64,000 nucleotides of DNA from Gymnothorax reevesii (lineage: Eukaryota; Chordata; Actinopteri; Anguilliformes; Muraenidae): contig CM056592.1 in NCBI GenBank assembly GCA_029721435.1, forward strand, positions 38,894,611 to 38,958,610, in the 5' to 3' direction. Below, piece by piece: positions 61,101 through 63,203 of the stretch. Positions within the stretch are counted from its first letter, which is position 1. Each line of letters opens with the position of its first letter. The notes below the pieces were generated by a model, which saw only the letters and a list, made by a program, of their open reading frames with translations, searched no databases and was not told the origin of the DNA. The translations under genes and the position numbers were made by a program.

Positions 61101-63203
61101 AGCCAGCAGCTGGAACAGCCGCCGCTCCAGCTGGAACAGCCTGGGCCGGGCCCCCAGCCTCAAGCGGCAGAAGCGGCAGTCCGGAGAGCGCCGCTCGCTG
61201 CTGTCGGGCGACGGCGGCTCCAGCTCGGACGAGGAAGGGGGCGGCGGGGGAGCCTCCGAGGGCGACGACGGCTCCCTCTCCCGGACGAGCTCCCTCCACC
61301 ACCCCCGGCACCGGCGCATGGAGTCGCTGGAGACCAAGAGCTCCTTCGACCTGCCGCCCGACACCCTCCAGGTGCCCACCTACCTCCACCGCTCGGCCAG
61401 CATGCACAGCGCCCGTCCCCCGATGGACTGCAATGGCAAGAGCTCCGCCTCCGCCCTGGCCCCTCAGCTGTCCCTGGACGACCCGCGCAACGAGGACGAA
61501 AACGGGGATGATGATGTCAACATGGTGAGCAAGGAAGGGATGGAGCGCAGATAAATATTACCGCTGCACTGTTTGAAAACGCATTACACCCGTTCCGAAA
61601 TAGTGTTTTCACGCTATTAGCTAGGCAGGCATCCTTATCTGCCTGCGACTCGGGTCGATTAATTTTTAAGTATCACCTGTTCACGCTGCTAGATATTTTA
61701 TTTGAACTAATTTAGAAAGTAATAATGTACAAGCAGCATTCAAGTATGACTCAACTACCCCTGCATGGAAAGTGCATCGAGAGCTTTATATTTAGAGTAA
61801 TGTTGTGTCACTGCAGACTCTGCTAAATGAAATGCAGTGTTACTGAGAACAGAAGATCAGTAATTCCATTGTCCAACTCCTATCCTCCAGAGTCGTGGGG
61901 CCAGGATTTTGCGGTGGTTCGAGCGGAGACAGCCGGAGTGGTGTCGCCAGAGGGACACCTGGTCACTCTACCTGTTTCCAGCCCAATCCAGGTGAGCTCT
62001 CTAGCGCCACCTGTGACAGAGGGTGACGCATTGTGGAGAGATGCCCCAATGCACCATGACTGACTACGAAAAAGGCTTCCATCTTGCATGTTGATGCATT
62101 TTGGAAAGGATTGTTGGTCTCCTTTTCGCCTTTAGGGGCGTGTCTTTCCCTGCTAGGCATTATCCAGGTCCAGGAGGCAGCTTATCCAGAGAAGAATAGA
62201 AGGGAAGCTCGCTCATTGCATTGCGTCAATGTTTGTACCAAGGCTCTTAACACACAAGATAAACATCATAGAAGGACCCATTGGCCTTCCCCGCAATCTC
62301 CGGAGAACACTGCCTTTGGCTTCTTGGCATATGTTTCAGCCACATTTTGTGTCTTTGCCTTCCTGTTTCCGGCCCTTTAAGGCTGAAGCTGTACTGTGGG
62401 TAACCTCCATTATGGCTCAAAGATCTGTCCCTACTGTACTATTCATAAATGGTATCTTCCATTCCATCTGGCTTTGTCCCTCAGTCCAATACATCTGCAG
62501 TCAGGACTCAGGTGGTTTAACTGTGGAACAGGGGTTTTATATAGCGATGGGCTGGAATACAGAAGCGAGAGAGAGAGAGAGAGAGGAGATGGGGATTCTG
62601 TCAGCTGCTCGAGTACGACTTCCCCTCATTTCACTCCTCAGTGGAGACGCTAACAAACGCCAACCCTGCCAAGAATATTGGCATGGCAACATGAAAATCT
62701 CTTCTCTCTGCATCCTTCCTGCATAACTCTGAGAATAAATCCGTCAGTGGGGTGTGTATGCGCTCACATTTTCGTTTATGGTAGCCCCTCCTAGTTATGT
62801 GAAAACCTTTTCAAATTAGTTTTTTGAATTTGCGTGGCGCATACTGCACCTGTCAATATTTGAGACTGCGATGATACATTTCATGAATTAACAAATTGCG
62901 TATGTAGGCAATTTCACATTGTGCATTTTAACACTTTTAAAACCATATAATGCATCCTCCTGAGAAATGCATCCTTGATATATTTTCTGATGCTATATAA
63001 TGTACTGTTTTCTGTATCTTATGGTACATTCTGTTGTATATGCCAGAGGAATATTGACGGCGATGTGCGTGTCTGGCAGGTTTCGCGTAACGTGCAATAA
63101 GATCATCACTCACAAGATGTTCGATCACATCGTGCTGATCATCATCTTCCTCAACTGCATAACCATCGCCATGGAGAGGCCCAGGATCGATTCCGCCAGC
63201 GCT
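2334..63203 (+). CDS. cacna1g: Cav3.1 T-type calcium channel alpha-1G, partial gene (16 internal exons)
   Basis: Pore-forming subunit of a low-voltage-activated (T-type) calcium channel of the plasma membrane; it passes Ca2+ near resting potential and drives burst firing and pacemaking. The 16 exons listed separately join in one frame (3532 coding bases; the first base closes a codon begun upstream) and cover domain I S4 through domain III S1. Visible hallmarks are S4 arginine ladders in domains I and II, filters TLEGW and TQEDW, a His-rich I-II linker and a II-III linker ending in THKMFDH. The 1G assignment over the 1H and 1I paralogs rests on the II-S1 text [13 protein letters not shown], the linker exon containing [12 protein letters not shown], and III-S1 ending AMERP. 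N-terminus to I-S3 and everything after III-S1 lie outside the window. Gene symbol is by recalled family similarity, not a search. Confidence 0.93.
2517..2540. repeat. (TCA)n microsatellite
   Basis: Imperfect ATC/TCA trinucleotide run immediately upstream of a LINE-like fragment. Confidence 0.85.
2548..2838 (+). repeat. RTE/Expander-like LINE 3' fragment, copy 1
   Basis: Almost the same sequence as 42286-42585 over its whole length, with scattered substitutions and a short indel. Both end with an ACAAACAAACG-type run followed by CCTTGGCGGAGG, a tail frequent in fish genomes and, as I recall, associated with RTE-type LINEs. Family name is by recall; the repeat status is shown by the second copy. 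Confidence 0.75.
2872..3109. mobile_element. TTAA-bounded MITE-like element
   Basis: Begins TTAACCCTTAAATTGCT and ends CACTTTAAGGGTTAA, giving short inverted termini with TTAA at each end, as in piggyBac-type non-autonomous elements. Internally, TGACCTTCAGAAGG at about 2988 is matched in inverted orientation by TTCTGAAGGTCA at about 3025, a second stem. No coding capacity. Confidence 0.65.
3503..3714. mobile_element. hAT-type MITE with 8-bp target duplication
   Basis: 212-bp non-coding element starting CAGTGTTTCCCAAACCTCTC and ending in the near-reverse-complement GAGGTTTGGGAAACGCTG. It is flanked by the identical 8-mer TAATAGTG at 3495-3502 and 3715-3722. An 8-bp duplication and CAG...CTG termini are diagnostic of hAT superfamily elements. 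The preserved duplication suggests fairly recent insertion. Confidence 0.88.
4276..4469. mobile_element. TTAA-bounded palindromic MITE, copy 1
   Basis: Starts TTAACCCTTTGAGCG and ends ACTGAAAGGGTTAA. Inside is a perfect 20-bp inverted repeat (4333-4352 with 4387-4406) containing GTTGAAAACCTATCATG, separated by 34 bp. Related copies lie at 41759-41923 and 54656-54833. TTAA termini suggest a piggyBac-type origin. Confidence 0.75.
4586..4892 (-). repeat. RTE-like LINE 3' fragment, antisense
   Basis: Begins with CTCCGCCAACGAAGCTGG, GGCGGAGGTTATGTTTTCGC and a TTTG-rich run, the reverse complement of the tail seen at 2800-2838 and 42540-42585. The body is divergent. No reverse-transcriptase frame is left. 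Confidence 0.65.
6696..6730. promoter_or_regulatory. Candidate conserved intronic element (shared motif, copy 1)
   Basis: GTGCTAATAAGGAAATCTAG followed by GTCATTGGAATAAAT matches 16933-16968 in another intron at about 32 of 36 aligned positions. It carries TAAT and ATTGG motifs bound by homeodomain and CCAAT-type factors. Regulatory function is inference. Confidence 0.4.
6780..7620. promoter_or_regulatory. Possible conserved non-coding regulatory region
   Basis: Repeat-free, of higher complexity and GC than the surrounding intron, with an octamer-type site ATTTGCAT near 7127 and several TAAT/ATTA cores. No open frame of interest. The call rests on composition and motif texture only. Confidence 0.3.
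11423..11606. mobile_element. hAT-like MITE, degraded
   Basis: Starts CAGGGTTTTCTGACCCTG and ends CAGGGTTGGAAGCAGCTG, imperfect inverted termini; GATCTACCATCCTG inside is matched by CAGGATGGTAGCTG near the other end. The flanking 8-mers ATCTATGT and ATCTGTGA are similar but not identical. Confidence 0.65.
13204..13290. repeat. Poly(A) plus (TA)n microsatellite
   Basis: An A-run followed by about 65 bp of alternating TA with a few G interruptions near its end. Confidence 0.92.
14960..15119 (+). CDS. cacna1g: cacna1g exon: domain I S4-S5 linker and S5
   Basis: Acceptor cttcctcag, donor gtgagt at 15120. The first two bases finish the Ser codon split from 2431. It encodes [17 protein letters not shown] (the amphipathic S4-S5 linker), a hydrophobic S5 helix with [17 protein letters not shown], and the start of the extracellular turret (CFLPENFT). 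It ends in phase 2, and the leftover ct makes Leu with the next exon. Closely similar to vertebrate Cav3 channels throughout. Confidence 0.95.
15120..16220 (+). other. Intron between I-S5 and turret exons
   Basis: AT-rich with poly-T tracts at 16013-16029. A second acceptor-like tttgcag at 16162-16168 is not usable in frame. No other feature seen. Confidence 0.85.
16221..16512 (+). CDS. cacna1g: cacna1g exon: domain I extracellular turret loop and pore helix
   Basis: Acceptor gatctccag, donor gtggag. Begins with the base completing Leu, then [20 protein letters not shown]. The loop is rich in cysteines that would form turret disulphides (ICSQ, RHCNAL, LPCQLD, TTCVNW, TNCSAG) and has three N-glycosylation sequons close together (NST, NTT, NCS). 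It ends with [13 protein letters not shown], the first pore helix, in phase 0. The acidic segment before the first cysteine and the region between the second and third cysteines are the parts that differ most from mammalian Cav3.1. The donor is weaker than its neighbours. Confidence 0.95.
16513..17715 (+). other. Intron between turret and I-S6 exons; candidate regulatory DNA
   Basis: Contains the second copy of the shared motif (16933-16968) and another GCTAATTAGCA-type homeodomain palindrome near 17118. No repeat is recognised except a short CT run at 17671-17685 that forms part of the polypyrimidine tract. Confidence 0.6.
16933..16968. promoter_or_regulatory. Candidate conserved intronic element (shared motif, copy 2)
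   Basis: GTGCTAATTAGCAAATCTAG followed by GTGATTGGAAATAAAT is nearly the same as 6696-6730. GCTAATTAGC is a perfect palindrome typical of homeodomain dimers. Function is inferred. Confidence 0.4.
17716..17808 (+). CDS. cacna1g: cacna1g exon: domain I selectivity filter and S6
   Basis: The acceptor is tgtgaag after a long CT-rich tract; donor gtaagt. It has 31 codons in phase 0 at both ends. VITLEGW contains the domain I selectivity-filter glutamate (codon 17728-17730), followed by the pore-exit segment [12 protein letters not shown] and the first two thirds of S6 ([12 protein letters not shown]). The next exon continues S6 exactly ([10 protein letters not shown]). Confidence 0.95.
17809..19408 (+). 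other. Intron inside I-S6
   Basis: Splits the S6 helix in phase 0. It contains a short GGAT-type tetranucleotide run at 18245-18266. No exon or mobile element is recognised. Confidence 0.85.
19409..20261 (+). CDS. cacna1g: cacna1g exon: end of I-S6, gating brake and long I-II linker
   Basis: Largest exon here (853 bp; acceptor ttacgtag, donor gtaatg). It opens with [18 protein letters not shown], finishing S6, then [10 protein letters not shown]...[20 protein letters not shown], the proximal linker segment described in Cav3 channels as a helix-loop-helix gating brake. Next come a basic run RKRRRRKRK (19697-19723) and a nine-histidine tract followed by YH (19748-19780), both before HLGNG. The distal part is Ser/Pro-rich, with YHADCHLEP conserved. 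Ends in phase 1. The His tract is a Cav3.1/3.2 hallmark; the dense basic run is stronger than in the mammalian proteins I recall. Confidence 0.96.
20262..20864 (+). other. Intron within the I-II linker
   Basis: Short AT-rich intron with donor gtaatg and acceptor ttgtacag. Nothing else is identified. Confidence 0.9.
20865..21259 (+). CDS. cacna1g: cacna1g exon: distal I-II linker and domain II S1
   Basis: Acceptor ttgtacag, donor gtgagt. The first two bases complete a Gly codon. It encodes a Ser-rich stretch, the conserved cysteine cluster ESCPYCAKS, an acidic segment [14 protein letters not shown], then [18 protein letters not shown] and the domain II S1 helix [19 protein letters not shown]. 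It ends phase 0 with HEQ, joining [10 protein letters not shown] of the next exon across a 19.2-kb intron. The wording [10 protein letters not shown] matches Cav3.1 rather than Cav3.2. Confidence 0.95.
21342..21412 (+). repeat. Interspersed repeat fragment (LINE-like)
   Basis: Contains GGCCTGTCCCAGCATGCATT, then CACCCTGGTCAGG and CAATCCATCGCAGGGCA, the same order of phrases as at 46550-46640 (CTATCCCAGCTGACTACGGG, CACCTTGGACAAG, CCATAGCAGGGC). It is a common fish repeat; family not assigned. Confidence 0.55.
21443..21788 (-). mobile_element. Fold-back (palindromic) MITE, copy 1
   Basis: Terminal modules built of GTAGCGAAA/TTTCGCTAC words in inverted orientation. The whole element is the reverse complement of a second copy at 51242-51582: both contain GTTCTGACTCAATA or its complement, CAAACAAAG and GACTTGGAC. 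Non-coding. Confidence 0.7.
22556..24930. repeat. 28-bp minisatellite (VNTR), about 85 copies
   Basis: Uninterrupted head-to-tail array of a 28-bp unit starting CAGCTGTTTCAGTACC and ending in TATATACTGCT. Single-base variants recur (GTACC/ATACC/GTAAC/GCACC; TATACT, TATACC, TATAGT, TATAAACT, TATGTACT). Most units carry a CAGCTG (E-box/PvuII) palindrome and a TATATA core. Because 28 = 1 mod 3, one peptide is read in all three forward frames, creating spurious open frames up to 281 codons. 23521-23860 recurs 420 bp (15 units) downstream, almost unchanged, so the array has expanded in blocks. Confidence 0.97.
26190..26383. repeat. (CT)n microsatellites
   Basis: Two CT runs, 26190-26218 and 26356-26383, separated by AT-rich DNA. 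Confidence 0.9.
27534..27741 (+). repeat. Two copies of a ~50-bp segment, 154 bp apart
   Basis: GGTCATGACCTTTCATTTG at 27534 recurs at 27688 and continues with a similar CTT.ATTT.AGGT.AATCGGACAAA segment. It is probably part of an unclassified interspersed repeat that extends to about 28000. Confidence 0.6.
30625..30718. repeat. (GT)n microsatellite
   Basis: About 90 bp of GT repeats with a few TT, GG and GAG interruptions. Confidence 0.95.
33225..34669 (-). mobile_element. Tc1/mariner-type transposon, decayed
   Basis: 1445-bp element with about 25-bp inverted termini (AACAAAAATATAAACGCAAC at the left; the right end is its near-reverse-complement) and TA dinucleotides immediately outside both ends, the Tc1/mariner target duplication. 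The minus strand carries remains of a transposase. Confidence 0.85.
33468..34363 (-). pseudogene. Tc1-like transposase remnant
   Basis: Minus-strand pieces inside the element at 33225-34669. The N-terminal piece (34115-34363) contains [20 protein letters not shown] followed by [10 protein letters not shown], a helix-turn-helix like those of Tc1 transposases. Downstream pieces retain scattered similarity ([22 protein letters not shown]) in different frames, so frameshifts and stops have broken it. No intact catalytic domain is seen. Confidence 0.75.
34980..35460 (+). repeat. RTE-like LINE 3' fragment
   Basis: Contains GGATTCAGATAGATATCTCG, a TTCGGGCCAAGATCCACC segment and a tail near 35395-35450 (CCAAATAAACAAAACCCAC ... 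CCTCTTCAGCAGAG) resembling the degenerate tail of the other copies here. Family assignment is tentative. Confidence 0.5.
36730..38263 (-). mobile_element. Tc1-like transposon with long inverted ends, decayed
   Basis: Ends are CAGTGCCGTGAAAAAGT and its near-reverse-complement ACTTTTTCACAGCACTG. Inverted similarity extends well inward (for example TTTCAGGTCAAACAAATTTT at the left versus a diverged complement at about 38165). A TA precedes the left end; the right flank is CA, probably a mutated TA. The CAGTGC(C/T)GTGAAAAAGT terminus is typical of a Tc1 family widespread in fish. Confidence 0.9.
36941..37882 (-). pseudogene. Tc1-like transposase, frameshifted
   Basis: Read 3' to 5' along the window, four minus-strand blocks in order show a Tc1 transposase: the N-terminus with [20 protein letters not shown] and the DNA-binding HTH (37673-37882); a central block including FGKIFCGMM (37363-37545); VWGCFTASG...[13 protein letters not shown], containing the second catalytic aspartate region (37169-37366); and the C-terminal block RLIASYRK (36941-37162). 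The blocks lie in different frames separated by stops, so the gene is inactive. A full-length protein of this family is about 340 residues. Confidence 0.88.
38502..38705. mobile_element. hAT-type palindromic MITE with perfect 8-bp target duplication
   Basis: 204-bp element beginning CAGGGGTCCTCAATCTTTCC and ending GATTGGGGACCCCTG. Arms of about 85 bp are nearly perfect inverted copies around a short centre at about 38603. Flanked by CTATAAAG at 38494-38501 and 38706-38713. It sits inside another, older repeat-like stretch (38338-38500). Confidence 0.92.
40453..40604 (+). CDS. cacna1g: cacna1g exon: domain II S2-S3
   Basis: Acceptor cctccccag, donor gtgcgc. It encodes [20 protein letters not shown], the S2 helix through [15 protein letters not shown], and the beginning of S3 in [13 protein letters not shown], ending with two bases of a Ser codon (phase 2). 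The EISNIVFT and NPYNIFDG segments are near-invariant in Cav3 channels. Confidence 0.95.
40605..41993 (+). other. Intron within II-S3
   Basis: Contains a MITE at 41759-41923 only 70 bp upstream of the acceptor. The remainder is AT-rich without recognised features. Confidence 0.85.
41759..41923. mobile_element. TTAA-type palindromic MITE, copy 2
   Basis: Starts TTAACCTTTTCAGCGCC, with GCTGTTGAAAACC and GGTTTTCAACAGC in inverted orientation inside. Its right end is degraded (CAGCGCTCAAAG without the closing GGGTTAA). Related to 4276-4469 and 54656-54833. Confidence 0.7.
41994..42179 (+). CDS. cacna1g: cacna1g exon: domain II S3 end, S4, S4-S5 linker and S5
   Basis: Acceptor ctcgctcag, donor gtgaga; phase 2 at both ends. 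[20 protein letters not shown] leads into the voltage sensor, with positive residues at codons 16, 19, 22, 25 and 28 (R, R, R, K, R). [13 protein letters not shown] is the S4-S5 linker and [14 protein letters not shown] is S5. Domain boundaries are placed by analogy with the Cav3 family. Confidence 0.95.
42180..43382 (+). other. Intron after II-S5
   Basis: Holds LINE fragment copy 2 beginning about 100 bp after the donor, and a short tandem duplication of a CCGTCATGTTTC phrase (43047, 43075). A CT run close to the 3' end serves as polypyrimidine tract. Confidence 0.85.
42286..42585 (+). repeat. RTE/Expander-like LINE 3' fragment, copy 2
   Basis: Same orientation and nearly the same sequence as 2548-2838, starting AACTAGAAAAGCACTCAGAG and ending CCTTGGCGGAGGC. 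The high similarity suggests two fairly recent insertions of one family. Confidence 0.75.
43383..43497 (+). CDS. cacna1g: cacna1g exon: end of II-S5, turret and pore helix
   Basis: Acceptor ctgacacag, donor gtgaga. The first base completes Ser; then 38 codons [20 protein letters not shown]...[15 protein letters not shown], ending in phase 0. The turret of domain II is short, with a single cysteine, as in mammalian Cav3.1 (the [15 protein letters not shown] segment is conserved). The last residues are the domain II pore helix. Confidence 0.95.
43498..43837 (+). other. Intron in the domain II pore
   Basis: 340-bp intron separating pore helix from filter. It contains a (GT)n run at 43770-43795 about 40 bp before the acceptor. 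Confidence 0.9.
43770..43795. repeat. (GT)n microsatellite
   Basis: Thirteen GT units close to the acceptor at 43838. Confidence 0.9.
43838..43993 (+). CDS. cacna1g: cacna1g exon: domain II selectivity filter and S6
   Basis: Acceptor caacccag, donor gtaaat; 52 codons, phase 0 at both ends. ILTQEDWN carries the domain II filter glutamate (codon 43850-43852). [16 protein letters not shown] and [18 protein letters not shown] are the pore exit and S6 gate region. It ends in QTE at the membrane boundary, where the II-III linker begins. Confidence 0.95.
44578..44640. repeat. (CT)n microsatellite
   Basis: Imperfect CT repeat with CCC and CG interruptions. Confidence 0.9.
44847..44885. repeat. (CA)n microsatellite
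   Basis: About 19 CA units, 200 bp downstream of the CT repeat. Confidence 0.92.
45498..45990. mobile_element. Tc1/mariner-like remnant
   Basis: Starts with a terminus resembling fish DNA transposons (CACTTATGTCCAAAAGTATG then TGGACGC). The following ~490 bp have the texture of a degraded internal region; no matching right terminus or frame is found. Confidence 0.45.
46099..46160. repeat. (CA)n microsatellite
   Basis: CA repeat with CG interruptions in its first half and about 14 pure units in its second. Confidence 0.93.
46500..46665 (+). repeat. Interspersed repeat (LINE-like 3' region)
   Basis: ATTCATTCATCTTCTATACC, GGTCGCGGGGCGAGCTGGAG, CCTATCCCAGCTGACTACGG and CCATAGCAGGGCGCACACT in order; a phrase set repeated many times in fish genomes. 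A fragment of the same family is at 21342-21412. Confidence 0.7.
47911..47969. repeat. Perfect 25-bp inverted repeat with 9-bp loop
   Basis: 47911-47935 (CTCTTTATTGAAAAGACTGA then CGTTT) is the exact reverse complement of 47945-47969, separated by CGACGTCTC. Each arm carries AATAAA on one strand. Origin unknown. Confidence 0.95.
49754..49950 (+). mobile_element. tRNA-derived SINE
   Basis: The head is tRNA-like: an A-box-type TGGCCCAGTGAATAAGG near 49756 and a B-box-type TTGTTCAAACCCC near 49796, ending AGTGCAGCCA. The body has CTGAAGCAAAACCTTTAATC, and the tail CTGTAAGTTTGGATAAGG ... GAAATAAATGTAAT is a decayed form of the tail seen on many teleost SINEs. It is too degenerate to be a functional tRNA gene. 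Confidence 0.75.
50616..50681 (+). CDS. cacna1g: cacna1g exon: small II-III linker exon, probable cassette
   Basis: Acceptor catctcag, donor gtatgt; 22 codons, [20 protein letters not shown] followed by Ser-Gly. It is phase 0 at both ends, so omission keeps the frame (QTE joined directly to GDASK). It matches the mammalian Cav3.1 linker segment that includes [12 protein letters not shown], which Cav3.2 lacks, and which I recall as an alternatively spliced exon in mammals. This is one of the best subtype discriminators in the window. Confidence 0.92.
51242..51582 (+). mobile_element. Fold-back (palindromic) MITE, copy 2
   Basis: Left end TTTCGCTACTTTGGC, right end GCCAAAGTAGCGAAA, a perfect terminal inverted repeat. 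Both arms contain repeated TTTTGCTACT/AGTAGCAAAA words. It is the inverted counterpart of 21443-21788. Confidence 0.75.
54656..54833. mobile_element. TTAA-type MITE, copy 3
   Basis: Starts TTAACCCTTTGAGCGC and contains CACATGATAGGTTTTCAACG, shared with copy 1 (4385-4405), and GGAGCTC...GAGCTCTTTT. It ends AGCGCTCTAGGGGTTA, slightly decayed. Confidence 0.75.
55134..55227 (+). CDS. cacna1g: cacna1g exon: II-III linker (acidic segment)
   Basis: Acceptor cccgtgaag, donor gtgagt. It has 31 codons, [20 protein letters not shown] then [11 protein letters not shown], plus one base (phase 1). GDASK...ESEVDFFS aligns with the GDANKSESEPDFFS segment of mammalian Cav3.1. The second half is divergent. 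The acceptor lacks a strong CAG, so the 5' boundary is slightly less certain than others; the junction is supported by homology and phase. Confidence 0.88.
55361..56205. mobile_element. DNA transposon-derived element with long inverted ends
   Basis: Begins TTAAAGGGATAGTTCACCC and ends GGTTGAACTAATTCTTTAA. The termini are inverted copies over about 130 bp, including TTCACTCATCATCTACTCAC on one side and its exact complement on the other, and GACAAAGAATTTCTTTCATC likewise. The TTAAAGGGATAGTTCACCC terminus is common in fish non-autonomous elements. It is interrupted by the element at 55480-55853. Confidence 0.85.
55480..55853. mobile_element. Palindromic MITE nested in 55361-56205
   Basis: 374 bp; starts CTACGGAGC and ends GCTCCGTAG, inverted similarity continuing inward (GTGCAATGA versus TCATTGCAC, then GACGTGGCCACGAGATATA versus its complement). 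The interior repeats a GTGGCCACGA...AAGTCGTTCCC module several times. AAAA lies on both sides, and the host element reads continuously if the insert is removed. Confidence 0.82.
57713..59042. mobile_element. Degraded DNA transposon (hAT-like?)
   Basis: Imperfect inverted ends: CCAATGGGGCTTTTCC with CGACTCGACTCTACATGG on the left and GTATAGTTGAGTCGAGTTGA with GTAAAAGTGCCATAATG on the right. The sequence between has no intact transposase. Superfamily uncertain. Confidence 0.5.
58180..58430. repeat. Degenerate ~90-bp tandem repeat, about 3 copies
   Basis: GTTCCTCTGTCCA recurs at about 58254 and 58345, each followed by GGAACAAGCT and a stretch with GGG.C..G.ATTGG. A third, more divergent copy precedes them (AAACAAGCTACCAAGTC near 58187). 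Confidence 0.6.
59237..59610 (-). repeat. RTE-like LINE 3' fragment, antisense
   Basis: Starts ACATCCGCCAAGGAGGCTAT followed by GTTTTCACCCC and a TTTG-rich run, the complement of the tails at 2838 and 42585. Inside, a ~130-bp segment is repeated (GAATGGTTTGGCATGAAAGT near 59349; GAACGGTTTGGCACAAAATT near 59522). It ends about 140 bp before the next exon. Confidence 0.7.
59750..59934 (+). CDS. cacna1g: cacna1g exon: II-III linker (conserved PPLI...TAATPM segment)
   Basis: Acceptor cgttaacag, donor gtgagt. The first two bases finish a Val codon, then [20 protein letters not shown] and [13 protein letters not shown]. The [15 protein letters not shown] core is conserved in Cav3.1 and Cav3.2. The downstream region [18 protein letters not shown] is Ser-rich and likely disordered. 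Ends in phase 0. Skipping this exon together with the previous one would also preserve the frame. Confidence 0.93.
59935..61062 (+). other. Intron within the II-III linker
   Basis: 60000-60080 resembles a SINE body fragment (GGCCTTTGAGCAAGAACCTT then AACCCC). Otherwise nothing is recognised. Confidence 0.75.
61063..61524 (+). CDS. cacna1g: cacna1g exon: II-III linker, Ser/Arg-rich
   Basis: Acceptor tactccccag, donor gtgagc; 154 codons, phase 0 at both ends. It begins [20 protein letters not shown], continues [11 protein letters not shown] and [11 protein letters not shown], a glycine/acidic low-complexity run ([15 protein letters not shown]), then [14 protein letters not shown], and ends in an acidic cluster [12 protein letters not shown]. 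The APSLKR...GERRSLLSG and SSFDLP.DTLQVP blocks are conserved in Cav3.1. GC content is very high compared with the flanking introns, and other frames stay open by chance. Confidence 0.95.
61525..61890 (+). other. Short intron before the pre-III-S1 exon
   Basis: 366 bp, no repeats seen; normal donor and acceptor. Confidence 0.88.
61891..61991 (+). CDS. cacna1g: cacna1g exon: end of II-III linker, pre-III-S1
   Basis: Acceptor tatcctccag, donor gtgagc; 33 codons plus two bases (phase 2). It reads [20 protein letters not shown] then [13 protein letters not shown] with a split Arg. It aligns with the mammalian segment SKGERVRAW...LERDSWSAYIFPPQSR. The middle ([14 protein letters not shown]) is closer to the equivalent Cav3.2/3.3 segment than to mammalian Cav3.1. 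No long open frame marks this exon; it was found by phase and family similarity, and both splice sites are consensus. Confidence 0.9.
61992..63079 (+). other. Intron before III-S1
   Basis: Contains a (GA)n run at 62567-62585. No other feature is recognised. Confidence 0.85.
63080..63203 (+). CDS. cacna1g: cacna1g exon: domain III S1
   Basis: Acceptor gtctggcag, donor gtgagt. The first base completes Arg; then [20 protein letters not shown] and [20 protein letters not shown] plus Ala, phase 0 at the end. THKMFDH and the S1 helix through AMERP are highly conserved in Cav3 channels. This is the last exon in the window; the III-S2 exon must lie beyond base 64000. Confidence 0.95.

Noticed and set aside
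60735..61511. 258-codon + frame and the minus frames at 60991-61407
   Set aside because: Shadows of the GC-rich linker exon 61063-61524; the exon frame is fixed by both junction phases and homology.
2334..63203. Assignment to cacna1h or cacna1i
   Set aside because: II-S1 [10 protein letters not shown], the [12 protein letters not shown] exon and AMERP in III-S1 favour 1G; only the pre-III-S1 exon leans to the paralogs.
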